Positions 48,336 to 59,690 are shown, numbered from the stretch's first letter. The stretch is 64,000 bases of DNA from Acidithiobacillus sp. HP-2 (GCF_015100155.1 NZ_JACKZA010000003.1:62001-126000); one strand, 5' to 3'. Numbers and translations are program-made. Notes: generated by a model not told the origin, from the letters alone.

Positions 48336-49580
48336 ATGTTTTCCAAAACCCTCAGTATTGCTGATTTTGATCCTGCACTATGGGATGCCATGTGTAAGGA
48401 AACCCAGCGTCAGGAAGATCATGTGGAACTCATTGCTTCTGAAAACTACGCCAGCCCCATGGTAATGGTGGCGCAAGGCTCGGTGCTGACCAACAAGTAT
48501 GCCGAGGGTTATCCGGGCAAACGCTATTATGGTGGTTGCGAGTATGTGGACGTTGCTGAACAGTTGGCCATTGATCGGGCTCTGGAACTGTTCGGCGCAG
48601 AACACGCCAATGTTCAGGCCCATTCCGGTTCTCAGGCTAACCAGGCTGTTTACCTTTCGGTATTGAAGCCGGGTGACAAAATTATGGGAATGAGTCTGGC
48701 GCATGGTGGACATCTGACCCACGGAGCCAAAGTCAATGTTTCGGGTAAGCTGTTTCAGGTGGCCGCTTATGGGGTGCGCGCTGAAGATGGCCGAATTGAT
48801 TATGAGGCAATGGCAGCACAGGCTGAGCAGGAACGTCCCAAAATGATCGTCGCCGGGGCCAGTGCCTATTCGCGCATTATCGATTTCGAAAGGATCGGTG
48901 AAATTGCCCGGAGTATTGGCGCTTATTTGCTGGTGGACATGGCCCACATTGCCGGATTGGTGGCGGCCGGTTTACATCCCAGCCCTGTACCCCATGCGGA
49001 TTTTGTCACCACCACGACCCACAAAACCTTGCGCGGACCGCGTGGTGGTCTCATCCTTTGTCGGGAAGAATATGCCAAGAAGGTCAACTCTTTGATCTTC
49101 CCTGGCTTGCAGGGTGGTCCTCTGATGCACGTGATTGCCGGTAAGGCGGTAGCTTTCCGTGAAGCTTTGCAGCCGGAGTTCAAAACCTATCAGCAGCAGG
49201 TCATTCGCAACGCCCAGTCGCTGAGTCAGGTACTTGCCGGGCGAGGTTATACAGCCGTGTCGGGCGGTACGGATAATCACCTTTTCCTCCTCAATCTGGG
49301 CGAAAAGGTGACCGGCAAGGATGCCGAGGAAGCGCTGGGTCAGGCGCACATCACGGTCAACAAAAACGCAGTGCCTTTCGATACCCGTCCGCCAGCGGTG
49401 ACCAGTGGTATTCGCATCGGCACCCCGGCAGCAACCACCCGTGGCTTTGCAGAAGCGGAAATGCAGCGCTTGGGCAAGGGGATCGCCGATGTGCTGGATG
49501 CTCCCGCAGATGCCGCAGTGATTGCCCGGGTCAAGGCGGATATGACTGCCCTGTGCAAGCAGTTTCCGGTGTACGGCTAG
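48336..49580 (+). CDS. glyA: Serine hydroxymethyltransferase
   Basis: A PLP enzyme of 414 residues that converts serine and THF to glycine and methylene-THF. It shows [13 protein letters not shown] near the N-terminus, [14 protein letters not shown], and the PLP lysine in [14 protein letters not shown] near residue 230. GAAGGAG precedes the ATG at 48336; the frame extends five codons upstream. nrdR follows after 5 bp, a common glyA-nrdR-rib order in proteobacteria. Confidence 0.97.
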   Translation: MFSKTLSIADFDPALWDAMCKETQRQEDHVELIASENYASPMVMVAQGSVLTNKYAEGYPGKRYYGGCEYVDVAEQLAIDRALELFGAEHANVQAHSGSQANQAVYLSVLKPGDKIMGMSLAHGGHLTHGAKVNVSGKLFQVAAYGVRAEDGRIDYEAMAAQAEQERPKMIVAGASAYSRIIDFERIGEIARSIGAYLLVDMAHIAGLVAAGLHPSPVPHADFVTTTTHKTLRGPRGGLILCREEYAKKVNSLIFPGLQGGPLMHVIAGKAVAFREALQPEFKTYQQQVIRNAQSLSQVLAGRGYTAVSGGTDNHLFLLNLGEKVTGKDAEEALGQAHITVNKNAVPFDTRPPAVTSGIRIGTPAATTRGFAEAEMQRLGKGIADVLDAPADAAVIARVKADMTALCKQFPVYG

Positions 49581-49585
49581 GTTCC

Positions 49586-50089
49586 GTGCATTGTCCGTTC
49601 TGCGCCTTCGCTGACACCCGGGTGGTGGATTCCCGTCTTGCGGATGAGGGCGGGACGGTGCGGCGCCGTCGGGAATGTCCGCAATGTAATCAACGTTTTA
49701 CGACTTTTGAGCGTGCCGAACTCGCTTTGCCCATGGTGGTTAAAACCGACGGGCGTCGTGAGTCTTTTAACGAAGACAAATTGCAGCGTGGTTTGACGCG
49801 GGCGCTGAGCAAGCGTCCGGTCGCCACCGAGCAGGTTGATGCAGCCCTGCGTTTGATTCAACGGCGTCTTCGCGAAAGAGGTGAACGCGAAGTGCCGGCG
49901 CGCCTCATTGGCGAACTGGTTATGGAAGCTTTGCGCGGCCTCGATCCGGTGGCTTATGTGCGTTTCGCTTCGGTGTACCGGCGTTTTGAAGATGTGGATG
50001 CATTCAGTGCGGAAATTGCCCGCCTGAAAGAGGGCCCCCATCCCGATCAGCAACAGGTACCCGGAAAAGGCCGTTCTGGTGCTGACTGA
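49586..50089 (+). CDS. nrdR: Transcriptional regulator NrdR
   Basis: A nucleotide-sensing repressor of ribonucleotide reductase genes, 167 residues. The zinc ribbon has CPFC and CPQC pairs around [20 protein letters not shown], followed by an ATP-cone domain. The GTG at 49586 gives the canonical start VHCPFC; upstream in-frame codons overlap glyA. The 3' end overlaps ribD by 11 bases. Confidence 0.95.
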   Translation: MHCPFCAFADTRVVDSRLADEGGTVRRRRECPQCNQRFTTFERAELALPMVVKTDGRRESFNEDKLQRGLTRALSKRPVATEQVDAALRLIQRRLRERGEREVPARLIGELVMEALRGLDPVAYVRFASVYRRFEDVDAFSAEIARLKEGPHPDQQQVPGKGRSGAD

Positions 50090-51179
50090 GCAGGACCATC
50101 ATTTCATGGAAATGGCCCTGGACCTGGCGAACCGGGGTTTATATTCGACGCACCCTAATCCGCGAGTGGGTGCGGTGGTGGTGCAGGAAGGGATCGTTGT
50201 TGGCCGTGGCGCTCACCTTTTTGCTGGTGAAGCCCATGCCGAAGTGCTGGCCCTTGCCGAAGCCGGAGCGGCGTCGCGTGCGGCGACCGTTTACGTCACC
50301 CTCGAACCCTGCAGTCATCAGGGGCGGACCGGCCCCTGTGCGGACGCCCTGATGGCCGCAGGGGTGAAACGGGTGGTGGTGGCGGTTCAGGATCCCAATC
50401 CCCTGGTTTCCGGGCAGGGCATTGCCCGGCTCAGAGCCGCTGGCATCGAGGTTGAACTGGGCTGTTGCGAAGCCGAAAGTCGTGCGCTGAACCCCGGATT
50501 TTTCATGCGCATGGAAGGCGGGCGTCCCTGGGTTCGCTTAAAGCAGGCAGTCAGTCTGGATGCAGGGGTGGCGCTGGGCAATGGACAAAGTCAGTGGTTG
50601 ACCGGCACCTTGGCGCGCGCCGATGTGCAAAAAGAGCGGGCCAGCGCCAGTGCCATCCTGGTGGGGATTGGCACGGTTCTGGCCGACAACCCGCGCCTAG
50701 CCCCGCGTCTGGATATTCCACTGCGCCGGTATCCGGTGAAGGTGGTTTTGGACACCCATTTGCGGACCCCGGCAGATGCGGCAATGTTTGCTTCACCTGG
50801 CGCAGTCTGGATTTGTCATGGGCTGGGCCTGCCGGACTCAGCCAAAAAAATGCTGCAAGCAGCAGGTGCAGAGTTGTTGGCGGTGCCTGTTGATGGCGAG
50901 CAACTGGATTGTCCGGCAGTCATGCGCATTTTGGCAGAGAGACAAATCAATGAAGTGTTGGCAGAGGCTGGTCCGGGCCTGGCCAGTACCCTGTTTGCGG
51001 CCGGGTTGGTCGATGAGTGGTTGCTCTATATGGCGCCCATGCTCCTCGGCCAGGGGGCATTGCCAGCCATGCAGGTTGGTCCTTTTCAACAACTGACCGA
51101 AGCGCCGCGCTGGCGGAGTCTTCGGGTCGAGTCGCTGGGTAATGATCTGAAATGGACCCTGGGTCCGCAGGAGCGTTGA
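50079..51179 (+). CDS. ribD: Bifunctional riboflavin deaminase/reductase RibD
   Basis: A protein of 366 residues. The N-terminal cytidine-deaminase-like domain carries the zinc motifs [11 protein letters not shown] and [14 protein letters not shown] (residues ~50-85). The C-terminal reductase domain includes [21 protein letters not shown] and [12 protein letters not shown]. It performs the second and third steps of the riboflavin path. It starts at a GTG inside nrdR, so it is probably coupled to it. Confidence 0.95.
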   Translation: MLTEQDHHFMEMALDLANRGLYSTHPNPRVGAVVVQEGIVVGRGAHLFAGEAHAEVLALAEAGAASRAATVYVTLEPCSHQGRTGPCADALMAAGVKRVVVAVQDPNPLVSGQGIARLRAAGIEVELGCCEAESRALNPGFFMRMEGGRPWVRLKQAVSLDAGVALGNGQSQWLTGTLARADVQKERASASAILVGIGTVLADNPRLAPRLDIPLRRYPVKVVLDTHLRTPADAAMFASPGAVWICHGLGLPDSAKKMLQAAGAELLAVPVDGEQLDCPAVMRILAERQINEVLAEAGPGLASTLFAAGLVDEWLLYMAPMLLGQGALPAMQVGPFQQLTEAPRWRSLRVESLGNDLKWTLGPQER

Positions 51180-51182
51180 TTC

Positions 51183-51839
51183 ATGTTCACCGGTATTATT
51201 GAGGCCTTGGGTCAGGTTCGCCAATTGCATCCTCAGGGCGGTGATTTTCGGATGACGCTCGCCTCTGGCGGGCTGGATCTGGGTGATGTCAAACTCGGTG
51301 ACAGTATTGCTGTATCGGGTGTTTGTCTGACCGTAGTAGAACTGTACAAAGACGGGTTTGCCGTGGATATTTCCCGTGAGACCCTGGACAAGACCCTGCT
51401 GGGTAGCCTGAAATCAGGTAGTGCAGTGAATCTCGAAAAAGCGCTGCGTCTGGCTGACCGTCTGGGCGGTCATCTGGTAGCTGGTCATGTGGATGGGGTC
51501 GGACAAATCCATAGTGTGCATAATTCCGGACGTTCACAGGTTTTTGCGGTGACCGCACCGCGCGAGCTGCTGCGCTATATCGCCGCCAAAGGCAGTATTT
51601 GCGTGGATGGTATCAGCCTGACCGTCAATGCTCTGGAAGGTGAGCAATTTATGCTGAATCTGATTCCCCATACACTGACAAATACGACTGCATCAGCCTG
51701 GCGTGCGGGTCAGGCGGTCAATCTCGAAGTGGACCTGATTGCCCGCTATCTGGAACGTTGGGTAGCGACAGAGGCGGAGTCGGGGCTAAAATCGGAAATC
51801 ACCCGCGAATCTTTAGCTGCCAGAGGATATCCCGTATGA
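51183..51839 (+). CDS. ribE: Riboflavin synthase alpha subunit
   Basis: A protein of 218 residues made of two homologous lumazine-binding halves. The first begins [12 protein letters not shown], and the second starts near residue 98 with [11 protein letters not shown]. It converts dimethylribityl-lumazine to riboflavin. It is 3 bp after ribD and overlaps ribBA by four bases. Confidence 0.96.
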   Translation: MFTGIIEALGQVRQLHPQGGDFRMTLASGGLDLGDVKLGDSIAVSGVCLTVVELYKDGFAVDISRETLDKTLLGSLKSGSAVNLEKALRLADRLGGHLVAGHVDGVGQIHSVHNSGRSQVFAVTAPRELLRYIAAKGSICVDGISLTVNALEGEQFMLNLIPHTLTNTTASAWRAGQAVNLEVDLIARYLERWVATEAESGLKSEITRESLAARGYPV

Positions 51840-52957
51840 GTGAAGGTAAAATCAGTCCCGCCGAAGAAATTATTGCCGAAATTGCAGCGGGTCGTATGGT
51901 GATCCTCATGGATGACGAGGGCCGTGAAAATGAGGGTGACCTGATCATGGCAGCGGAATTCGTGACTCCCGCTGCCATCAATTTTATGGTGACCCAGGCA
52001 CGCGGACTGGTCTGTCTGCCTTTAACCCGGGAGCGCTGCCAACAGCTGCGTCTGCCGCAAATGGTCGGGCATAATACGGCCAGCCTTGGAACCGCCTTTA
52101 CGGTATCCATTGAAGCGGCACGGGGGGTGACTACGGGCATTTCGGCAGCCGACCGGGCAGCCACTGTTCAGGCCGCCATTGCTGAAAATGCTGTTCCCGA
52201 AGATCTGGTCATGCCCGGACATATTTTCCCCCTTGCTGCCGAGCCGGGTGGGGTTCTGGTTCGTGCCGGGCATACCGAAGCGGCCGTGGATCTGGCACGA
52301 CTGGCGGGTTGTCAGCCAGCAGGTGTGATTTGCGAAATTCTCAATGCCGATGGGGAAATGGCTCGTTTACCCGATCTGCTTCCCTATGCAGCGGAGCATG
52401 GACTTAAAATTGGCACCATTGCGGACTTGATCCGCTATCGCCTTGAAAGAGAGCGGATTGTCGAGCGTCAAGCCCAGGGACCCTGGCAGAGTCCCTATGG
52501 AGAATTCCAGCTAACAGTTTATCGGGACTGGGTAGCGAAAGAAACGCATTTTGCCCTGGTCATGGGTGAAGTGGCGGCTACAGAAAGTCCCGTGCTGGTG
52601 CGTGTTCAGGTAGGTAAAACCCTGAATGATCTGTTTGCGGGAGCGGCCAGTCCCAATACGCGCGCGTTAGAGCGGATTGCGGCAGAGGGTCGGGGCGTGC
52701 TGGTGTACTTGCACCATGAAGAAAGAGTGGAAGAGCTGGTCCAGGAAGTATCTGCCTTGCCGGAAATGCCCAAAGGACCCGGGCAGGCTGGAGATGCTGG
52801 TCGGGTTTTGCGTACTTTTGGTATTGGCGCACAAATCCTCACGGATCTGGGCGTGCATCGTGCCGAGGTGCTGAGTGACAGCCATTTCCAGTACCGGGGT
52901 ATTGGCGGATTTGGTCTCGAAATTGTGGGCCAGCGTCCATTTCAGGAAAATAAATAA
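51836..52957 (+). CDS. ribBA: 3,4-dihydroxy-2-butanone 4-phosphate synthase fused to a degenerate GTP cyclohydrolase II domain
   Basis: A protein of 373 residues. The N-terminal RibB domain is intact, with [18 protein letters not shown] and the [21 protein letters not shown] region. The C-terminal half aligns in outline with GTP cyclohydrolase II ([31 protein letters not shown]). It lacks the zinc-binding cysteine motif and the usual RG-IGL and NNP-K stretches. It probably acts only as RibB, as in RibBX-type proteins. The ATG overlaps the ribE stop. Confidence 0.9.
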   Translation: MSEGKISPAEEIIAEIAAGRMVILMDDEGRENEGDLIMAAEFVTPAAINFMVTQARGLVCLPLTRERCQQLRLPQMVGHNTASLGTAFTVSIEAARGVTTGISAADRAATVQAAIAENAVPEDLVMPGHIFPLAAEPGGVLVRAGHTEAAVDLARLAGCQPAGVICEILNADGEMARLPDLLPYAAEHGLKIGTIADLIRYRLERERIVERQAQGPWQSPYGEFQLTVYRDWVAKETHFALVMGEVAATESPVLVRVQVGKTLNDLFAGAASPNTRALERIAAEGRGVLVYLHHEERVEELVQEVSALPEMPKGPGQAGDAGRVLRTFGIGAQILTDLGVHRAEVLSDSHFQYRGIGGFGLEIVGQRPFQENK

Positions 52958-52966
52958 GGAAAAATC

Positions 52967-53431
52967 ATGATTCAGCAAATAGAAGGTAGTCTCCAGGCTG
53001 GCAAGTTTCGTTTTGTCCTGCTGGTCAGCCGCTTTAACAGTTTCATTACTCAGCAACTGGAGCAAGGCGCTATAGATGGTTTGCGTCGCCATGGTGCCAG
53101 TGATGAACAAATTCATGTGGTGTATGTGCCGGGCGCTTATGAAATTCCATTAGTTGCGCAAAAACTGGCCCGAAGTGGAAATTATGATGCGGTTCTTTGT
53201 CTGGGTGCCGTTATTCGTGGTGGAACTCCCCATTTTGATTATGTGGCAGGAGAGGTTTCCAAGGGGGTGGCACAGGTGGCCATGGACACTGGTATTCCGG
53301 TTGTTTTCGGGATTTTAACTACCGACAGCATTGAACAGGCTATTGAGCGCGCCGGTACCAAGGCAGGAAATAAAGGTTTTGATGCGGCCATGACGGCTCT
53401 CGAAATGGTACAGCTTCTGGGTCAGATCTGA
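52967..53431 (+). CDS. ribH: 6,7-dimethyl-8-ribityllumazine synthase
   Basis: A protein of 154 residues that joins the RibB and RibD products. The signatures [26 protein letters not shown] and [15 protein letters not shown] are present. AAGGAAAAATC precedes the ATG, 9 bp after ribBA. nusB follows after 6 bp, a widespread ribH-nusB arrangement. Confidence 0.97.
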   Translation: MIQQIEGSLQAGKFRFVLLVSRFNSFITQQLEQGAIDGLRRHGASDEQIHVVYVPGAYEIPLVAQKLARSGNYDAVLCLGAVIRGGTPHFDYVAGEVSKGVAQVAMDTGIPVVFGILTTDSIEQAIERAGTKAGNKGFDAAMTALEMVQLLGQI

Positions 53432-53437
53432 GCCTCC

Positions 53438-53884
53438 ATGAAAAACAGTCGTCGTCGCCTGGCGCGTCAGGCTATTATCCAGGCCCTTTATCAGTGGCAA
53501 CTGAATCCGGGACATTGTGCAGAAATTGCGCTTCAGTTTACTGCAGACCCTGAACGGCTTCAGGGCGCCGATCGCGTTTTTTTTGCGACAGTATGGGAGG
53601 GCGTTTGTCAGGCGATTCCGCAGTTGGATCCGGCCATTGCCGAAGAAATTCCGGATCGGCGTTGGACTGATGAAATCAGCGAAGTGGAGCGTGCCATTTT
53701 GCGCCTTGCCGCCTACGAGCTCCGTGATCTGCCGCAGACACCATACCGGGTAGTCATCAATGAAGCCATTGAATTGGGAAAGGCTTTCGGGGCTGAACAG
53801 GGGCATCGCTTTGTCAATGCGGTACTCGACAAGCTTGCCCAGCGCTGGCGCCAGAGTGAGATAGAGCAAAGCACAAAATCCTGA
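53438..53884 (+). CDS. nusB: Transcription antitermination factor NusB
   Basis: An all-helical protein of 148 residues, beginning RRRLARQAIIQALYQWQLN, with the C-terminal VINEAIELGKAFGAEQGHRFVNAVLDKL block (quoted in part: VINEAIELGKAFG, RFVNAVLDKLA). It joins NusE on boxA of rRNA operons. It is the last gene of the rib unit. Confidence 0.95.
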   Translation: MKNSRRRLARQAIIQALYQWQLNPGHCAEIALQFTADPERLQGADRVFFATVWEGVCQAIPQLDPAIAEEIPDRRWTDEISEVERAILRLAAYELRDLPQTPYRVVINEAIELGKAFGAEQGHRFVNAVLDKLAQRWRQSEIEQSTKS

Positions 53885-53996
53885 AAGAGGATTTTCCCTG
53901 GTTGGGAGGTTAGCATAAAAAGTTGTGGCAGTTTCTTAGCTTTATGGTGTAACCTTCACATCTGAAAGCTATTAATCCTCATTTATGGAGTGAATC

Positions 53997-54572
53997 ATGT
54001 CTGCACATCGTTTATTGTCCAATCCTGCGGTGCTTGCTTGTTCGGCTGCCGCGTTTTTGTTCCTTGCCGTACCCTTGGCCGATGCCCAGACGACGGCCCA
54101 TAAAGCAGAAATGGAAGACTCAGCCAGCTCGCAGCCGACCGATTTGACCACCGCCAAACTGGAAAACAGCATTGGTACCCGCTGCGCATTGGGCGATGGT
54201 GTGCCACAAAATTACACGTTGGCGGCACAGTGGTTTGAGAAATCAGCCATGCATGGTTACGGCAAGGCCGAGTACAACCTGGGCATGCAATATTATTTTG
54301 GTCAGGGTGTGCCCAAAGACCTGATCAAAGCGGCCTACTGGTGGAACAAGGCTGCAGAGTTGGGAGTTTCGGCTGCTCAGTATAATCTGGGTAACCTCTA
54401 TTTCATGGGCCAGGGTGTTCCTCAGGATTACGCCAAAGCGGCATTGTGGTGGCACAAGGCGGCAGAAGCAGGTAACACGCAAGCTACCAAAAACCTTGAA
54501 GTACTTGCCCGTACCGTGCCGATTAATAAAACGGCTTCTGCGGTTCCCGTCGCTGACAAAAAAGCCGAATAA
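53997..54572 (+). CDS. Secreted Sel1-repeat (TPR-like) protein
   Basis: A protein of 191 residues with a signal peptide (hydrophobic core about residues 12-27, AQT cleavage) and about three Sel1-like repeats between residues 60 and 165. Repeat cores read GDGVPQNYTLAAQWFEKSA, GQGVPKDLIKAAYWWNKAA and GQGVPQDYAKAALWWHKAA. Such repeats mediate protein contacts. The first repeat appears shortened. GGAGTG precedes the ATG. Specific role unknown. Confidence 0.85.
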   Translation: MSAHRLLSNPAVLACSAAAFLFLAVPLADAQTTAHKAEMEDSASSQPTDLTTAKLENSIGTRCALGDGVPQNYTLAAQWFEKSAMHGYGKAEYNLGMQYYFGQGVPKDLIKAAYWWNKAAELGVSAAQYNLGNLYFMGQGVPQDYAKAALWWHKAAEAGNTQATKNLEVLARTVPINKTASAVPVADKKAE

Positions 54573-54594
54573 GCGGACCAGTACCGCCGGGTTC

Positions 54595-54939
54595 TCAGCT
54601 TTCGGTCTTGGATCCGGTAATACCGTTGTTTTTCTGGATGCGTAAGGCAGCGGCGTGTTCCTTTTCAATATACTCCCGCTTGCCCTTTTCTTCATTGAGT
54701 TGCCCTTCAAGATCAGACAGGCGGCGCTCATGACGACGTATTTTGAGCTTGTTACGGATATGGGTGGGCAGATAGATCAGCATGCTGGCGATAAAACCTG
54801 CCACAAATCCACCCAGTAAAATCACGCCCTGAGATTGGGCAAAAGTCCATGAAAAAAAATGCACGGATGTCATGGTATTATTCTGTACGGCGAATAGGAC
54901 AGCCACAGCGGCTATCACCAGCGAAATAATGACCCACAT
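54595..54939 (-). CDS. LapA-like membrane protein (DUF1049 family)
   Basis: A protein of 114 residues with two N-terminal membrane segments (about residues 2-18 and 38-60) and a cytoplasmic coiled-coil tail rich in Glu, Arg and Lys. The segment FAVQNNTMTSVHFFSW is typical of LapA/YciS proteins, which work with LapB in lipopolysaccharide regulation. lapB is not adjacent, so the assignment is to family only. AGGGAGG precedes the ATG. The gene is convergent with the Sel1-repeat gene. Confidence 0.8.
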   Translation of the reverse strand: MWVIISLVIAAVAVLFAVQNNTMTSVHFFSWTFAQSQGVILLGGFVAGFIASMLIYLPTHIRNKLKIRRHERRLSDLEGQLNEEKGKREYIEKEHAAALRIQKNNGITGSKTES

Positions 54940-54975
54940 AATAGCAACCCTCCCTTGCTGTTTATCGATTAAGCG

Positions 54976-56658
54976 TCAATCCCGGATTCTGAAAAAACTG
55001 CCAACCCAACGAACACCAATCCAGGTGACTCCGGGTAGTAAAATCAACCATGCCCAGAGAGGCAGATCGAGAATCGCGGAATCCAGCTTATGTGCGAGTG
55101 CCGCCATAATACCAATGCCGACGACAATGAAAGTACCACTGACACCAAATGAAAGGCGCAGCATGCCGCGACGGATTTCCTTACGAATTCCTTCCAGATC
55201 CTGATTGCGGATAACCAGGGGTAGCTCTCCCTGCTGGGCCTGACGAAGAATGCCATGCAGTAAAACGGGCATTTCCGGAAGGACCAGTCCCCATTCTGGA
55301 AAATGGCGCTTCATTTCCGTCCACCAGCCACGGGGACCGCGCTGGCGACTCAGCCATTCAGTCAGCAGTGGAGTGGCAACTTCCCACATGTTCAATGCAG
55401 GATTGAAATCGCGGGCGATACCTTCGACGTTCACCAAAGTTTTCTGGAGCAATAGTAGCTGGGGCTGGGTTTGCATGTGAAAGGCCCGGGTCGTCTGGAA
55501 CAAGCGCAGCAACAGGTTAGCCACAGAAATTTCGTTTAAGGGTCTTTCAAATACAGGCTCGGCAATGGCCCTGATCGCCATTTCAAAATCCTGAACATTG
55601 GTGTCGGGCGGAACCCAGCCTGCCTCCACATGCGCCTCGGCGACTCTCCTGTAATCTCTTTGAAAAAAGGCGATCATGTTTTCCGCCAGATAATGCTGGC
55701 TGGCATCATCCAGACTACCCATGATGCCAAAATCCACAGCAATAAAACGCCCGCTTTGGGGATCTATGAAAATGTTGCCGGGATGCATATCAGCATGAAA
55801 GTAGGCGTCACGAAAAACCTGACGGAAGAAAATATCTGCGGCGCGTCTGGAGAGTTGATCAAAGTTGATGCCGGCAGCACGTAAGGCATCCAACTGACCA
55901 ATCGGGATACCGTAAATACGTTCCATGACCAGAACCGAGGAACTGCAGTAATCCCAGTAAATTTCGGGGATATAAAGCAGATCAGGATCGGCGGCAAAAT
56001 TGCGACGTAATTGACTGGCATTAGCGGCTTCGCGAAGTAAATCCAGTTCTCCGCGCAAGGTCTTGGCATATTCCGCCACAACAGCACGAATTCTCAGCCG
56101 GCGTCCTTCCTGGGAATAGCGTTCTGCCAAATCAGCCAACAGGCCTAAAATAGCCAGGTCCTGATCAATAATTCGTCTTAAGCCGGGACGGCGGACCTTA
56201 ATAGCAACTTCAAGACCATCCTGCAGCACGCCGAAATGGACCTGAGCAATAGAAGCCGCCGCAGCCGGTTTGGAATGAAACTCTGAAAACAGCGTATTGA
56301 TGGGTTTGCCCAACGCGCTTTCAATGATTTTGCAAGCTTCTTCAGAGGGGAAGGGCGGGACGGAATCCTGCAGCTTGGCCAGTTCCTGAGTGATGTAATC
56401 AGGCAGAAGATCGCGTCGGGTCGACAACATTTGACCGAGCTTAATAAAGGTCGGTCCCAGAGTTTCCAGCGCCTGGCGTAGCCGTTCTGCAAAATCCCCC
56501 TGGGGTTTAGGACCCAGCCAGGACATGGGGCTAAGGCGTAAAATAGCCTGATACGGCTTCAATATAGGCAGAAAATAAATCACTTCATCCAGGCGGTACC
56601 GCACCAGGACGCGAGTGATGTGCAGAGTACGTACGAAACGAAGCAGGGATTGTCGCAT
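54976..56658 (-). CDS. ubiB: UbiB-type atypical kinase (ubiquinone biosynthesis)
   Basis: A protein of 560 residues of the ABC1/ADCK/UbiB family, needed for ubiquinone synthesis. The KxGQ motif TFIKLGQMLSTRRDLLP is near residue 92, the Ala-rich loop follows as KPAAAASIAQVHFG, and the catalytic-like HADMHPGN and VDFGIMG are near residues 285-305. Two C-terminal membrane segments follow. The ATG at 56658 gives the usual N-terminus; the frame extends 17 codons upstream. Confidence 0.94.
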   Translation of the reverse strand: MRQSLLRFVRTLHITRVLVRYRLDEVIYFLPILKPYQAILRLSPMSWLGPKPQGDFAERLRQALETLGPTFIKLGQMLSTRRDLLPDYITQELAKLQDSVPPFPSEEACKIIESALGKPINTLFSEFHSKPAAAASIAQVHFGVLQDGLEVAIKVRRPGLRRIIDQDLAILGLLADLAERYSQEGRRLRIRAVVAEYAKTLRGELDLLREAANASQLRRNFAADPDLLYIPEIYWDYCSSSVLVMERIYGIPIGQLDALRAAGINFDQLSRRAADIFFRQVFRDAYFHADMHPGNIFIDPQSGRFIAVDFGIMGSLDDASQHYLAENMIAFFQRDYRRVAEAHVEAGWVPPDTNVQDFEMAIRAIAEPVFERPLNEISVANLLLRLFQTTRAFHMQTQPQLLLLQKTLVNVEGIARDFNPALNMWEVATPLLTEWLSRQRGPRGWWTEMKRHFPEWGLVLPEMPVLLHGILRQAQQGELPLVIRNQDLEGIRKEIRRGMLRLSFGVSGTFIVVGIGIMAALAHKLDSAILDLPLWAWLILLPGVTWIGVRWVGSFFRIRD

Positions 56659-56709
56659 GGTCGCTAGTCTAGCATGGAATTTGACTGCTGCATGATGGGC
56701 AAAAAACAC

Positions 56710-56739
56710 AAAAAAGGCGGATCAATGACGACCCGCCTT
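56710..56739 (-). terminator. Rho-independent terminator of the OmpA-like gene
   Basis: On the minus strand the stem AAGGCGG/CCGCCTT encloses a 12-base loop and ends in TTTTTTGTG. It lies about 20 bp after the stop of the OmpA-like gene and upstream of ubiB. Confidence 0.88.
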
Positions 56740-56759
56740 ATTAAGCCGTTAAGAGCTAG

Positions 56760-57404
56760 TTACTGAACTGTTTTTTGAACCTTGATGTTGGAATTGATTT
56801 CCACACGCTGGTTCAGGAAACGCCCTTGTGAAGTGGCGTTGCTGGCGACTGGATCATTGTAGGAATGTCCTTTCAAGACCATGCGATCATTGGAAACACC
56901 ATGATTGGCAAGGTATTGAGCAACGCTTTGAGCGCGCAACTTGGACAGCTTCAGGTTGTAGGCGTAACTACCCACCTTGCTGCAGTATCCATTCACGTCC
57001 AGAACAGCCGCCGGATGATTTTTTGCAAAATCGGCAACTTCGTCCAGAACCCTGATGTCATGATTCAGGAGTTTGTAGGAATCAAATTTAAAGTTGATGC
57101 CAGTAATGGTAATGGGCTTGCTGACCAGAACGGTACGTTCGACTGGGGCAATAGGTGCCGGAACGGGGGCCGGAACGGGTGCTGGCTTTACCGCAACCGG
57201 AGCAGGCTGAGGTGCGCAATAAGTAGGAATGGGACCATCCGTGACTGGACGTCCTCCACGTACACAAGCACCAGTGGATGTGACTACCGGCTTTCCACCA
57301 GCCTGAATGGCATAACCGGTGTAAGCATTATCGGCAAACGCCGTTCCAACAATAAAACCACCGCTGATGGCAACCATCAGCGTAATACGTTTAATATGTT
57401 GCAT
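56760..57404 (-). CDS. OmpA-family outer-membrane/peptidoglycan-associated protein
   Basis: A protein of 214 residues with a signal peptide (cleavage after TAFA, near residue 24), then a Pro/Ala/Val-rich spacer (about residues 66-88). The C-terminal OmpA-like domain binds peptidoglycan (INFKFDSYKLLNHD, NLKLSKLRAQSVAQYLANHGV). A GGAGGG ribosome binding site and a strong terminator suggest high expression. There is no barrel domain. Two cysteines lie in the mature N-terminal region (residues about 47 and 63) and could form a disulfide. Confidence 0.9.
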   Translation of the reverse strand: MQHIKRITLMVAISGGFIVGTAFADNAYTGYAIQAGGKPVVTSTGACVRGGRPVTDGPIPTYCAPQPAPVAVKPAPVPAPVPAPIAPVERTVLVSKPITITGINFKFDSYKLLNHDIRVLDEVADFAKNHPAAVLDVNGYCSKVGSYAYNLKLSKLRAQSVAQYLANHGVSNDRMVLKGHSYNDPVASNATSQGRFLNQRVEINSNIKVQKTVQ

Positions 57405-57614
57405 TTATAAACCCTCCTCTCAAGCCCGGGCAGAAATCCACCTGGCAAAATCTAGTACAGCCACGCAGAGAATGTTGTAAATCGGCAACGATGTCAAGAA
57501 TTGGGCACAATATGCGAGGAGGATCTTTTAAAATCAATATAAAAAAACAACCTGGGGCACTCGATTGGCGTGGTGAGGGATAAAAAAGTGCGACAGAGAT
57601 TGTCATAATTTCTA

Positions 57615-57644
57615 TTGACAGGTACCAGCAGTAAGCGGCACAAT
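57615..57644 (+). promoter_or_regulatory. Likely sigma-70 promoter of the tRNA-tuf operon
   Basis: A perfect -35 hexamer, TTGACA at 57615-57620, is followed after 18 bp by CACAAT, a 4/6 match to the -10 consensus. This ends 15 bp before tRNA-Tyr. A GC-rich stretch follows the -10, as expected for a stringently controlled discriminator. Confidence 0.7.
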
Positions 57645-57658
57645 GCGCCGCTAATCGT

Positions 57659-57743
57659 GGAGGGGTTCCCGAGCGGTCAAAGGGATCAGACTGTAAATCT
57701 GACGGCTCTGCCTTCGGAGGTTCGAATCCTCCTCCCTCCACCA
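57659..57743 (+). tRNA. tRNA-Tyr (GTA)
   Basis: This 85-nt gene has acceptor GGAGGGG paired with TCCCTCC, a long variable arm, anticodon GTA in CTGTAAA, T-loop TTCGAAT, and an encoded CCA at 57741-57743. It is the first of three tRNAs in front of tuf. Confidence 0.96.
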
Positions 57744-57803
57744 TATTTTGATCATAAGTGTATAGGTAAATAAGCAGTAAGCGGCGCGGGCGCCACGGTT
57801 TAT

Positions 57804-57877
<74 letters not shown>

Positions 57878-57884
57878 GAAGTAG

Positions 57885-57960
<76 letters not shown>

Positions 57961-58001
57961 TATTGTTTTTTTCTTGGGTCTGTTTTCTTGGGGAGTTTCT
58001 G

Positions 58002-59192
<1,191 letters not shown>

Positions 59193-59243
59193 GTCAGTTA
59201 GTTGTAAAGTTGAACGGCGGCCTGTCCGCCGTTTGCCGTCTGC

Positions 59244-59319
59244 AGGGCAGTAGCTCAATTGGTAGAGCAGCGGTCTCCAAAACCGCAGGTTGGGGGTTCG
59301 ATCCCCTCCTGCCCTGCCA
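59244..59319 (+). tRNA. tRNA-Trp (CCA)
   Basis: A 76-nt cloverleaf with acceptor AGGGCAG paired with CTGCCCT. The anticodon is CCA in TCTCCAAAA, the T-loop is TTCGATC, and CCA is encoded. It is preceded by an inverted repeat AACGGCGG/CCGCCGTT at 59213-59233 with no U-tract, which may be an RNA processing stem after tuf. Confidence 0.96.
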
Positions 59320-59339
59320 TTATTAAAGGTGCGGTGGTC

Positions 59340-59690
59340 ATGTCGGAAAAAGTGAAGCTCTATTTTGCGGCAGGTTTCGCTGCCCTCGGGGTGTTCGCGT
59401 ATTTTCTGATCCCCACGCGTATCGGGACGTATTACCCGAGTGTTGGGTTGGCAGTCGGCCTGCTGATTGCCGCAGGCTTGTTTGCCTATAGTGAAAGCGG
59501 AAAGAAGCTTTTGGTATTTTTTCGGGAAGCGTATCTTGAATTGCTGAAAGTCGTCTGGCCAACCCGCCCTGAAGTATTGCGGAGCACTGCCATTATCATA
59601 GGGTTGATTGCCGTTATTGCGGCCTTTCTGTGGTTGGTCGATCTGGCACTCCTTGGTGTGGTACGGCTACTACTCGGAGGAGTTGGCTAA
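59340..59690 (+). CDS. secE: Preprotein translocase subunit SecE
   Basis: A membrane protein of 116 residues with three hydrophobic segments. The conserved SecE stretch FFREAYLELLKVVWPTRPEVLRST is present before the last segment (quoted in part: LELLKVVWPTRPEVLRST). It stabilises SecYEG. The ATG at 59340 follows the tRNA-Trp gene by 20 bp; nusG begins directly after the stop. Confidence 0.95.
   Translation: MSEKVKLYFAAGFAALGVFAYFLIPTRIGTYYPSVGLAVGLLIAAGLFAYSESGKKLLVFFREAYLELLKVVWPTRPEVLRSTAIIIGLIAVIAAFLWLVDLALLGVVRLLLGGVG

Noticed and set aside
59213-59233. Terminator after tuf
   Set aside because: The stem AACGGCGG/CCGCCGTT has no U-run, and tRNA-Trp follows at once. It is more likely a processing stem and is mentioned only in the tRNA-Trp entry.
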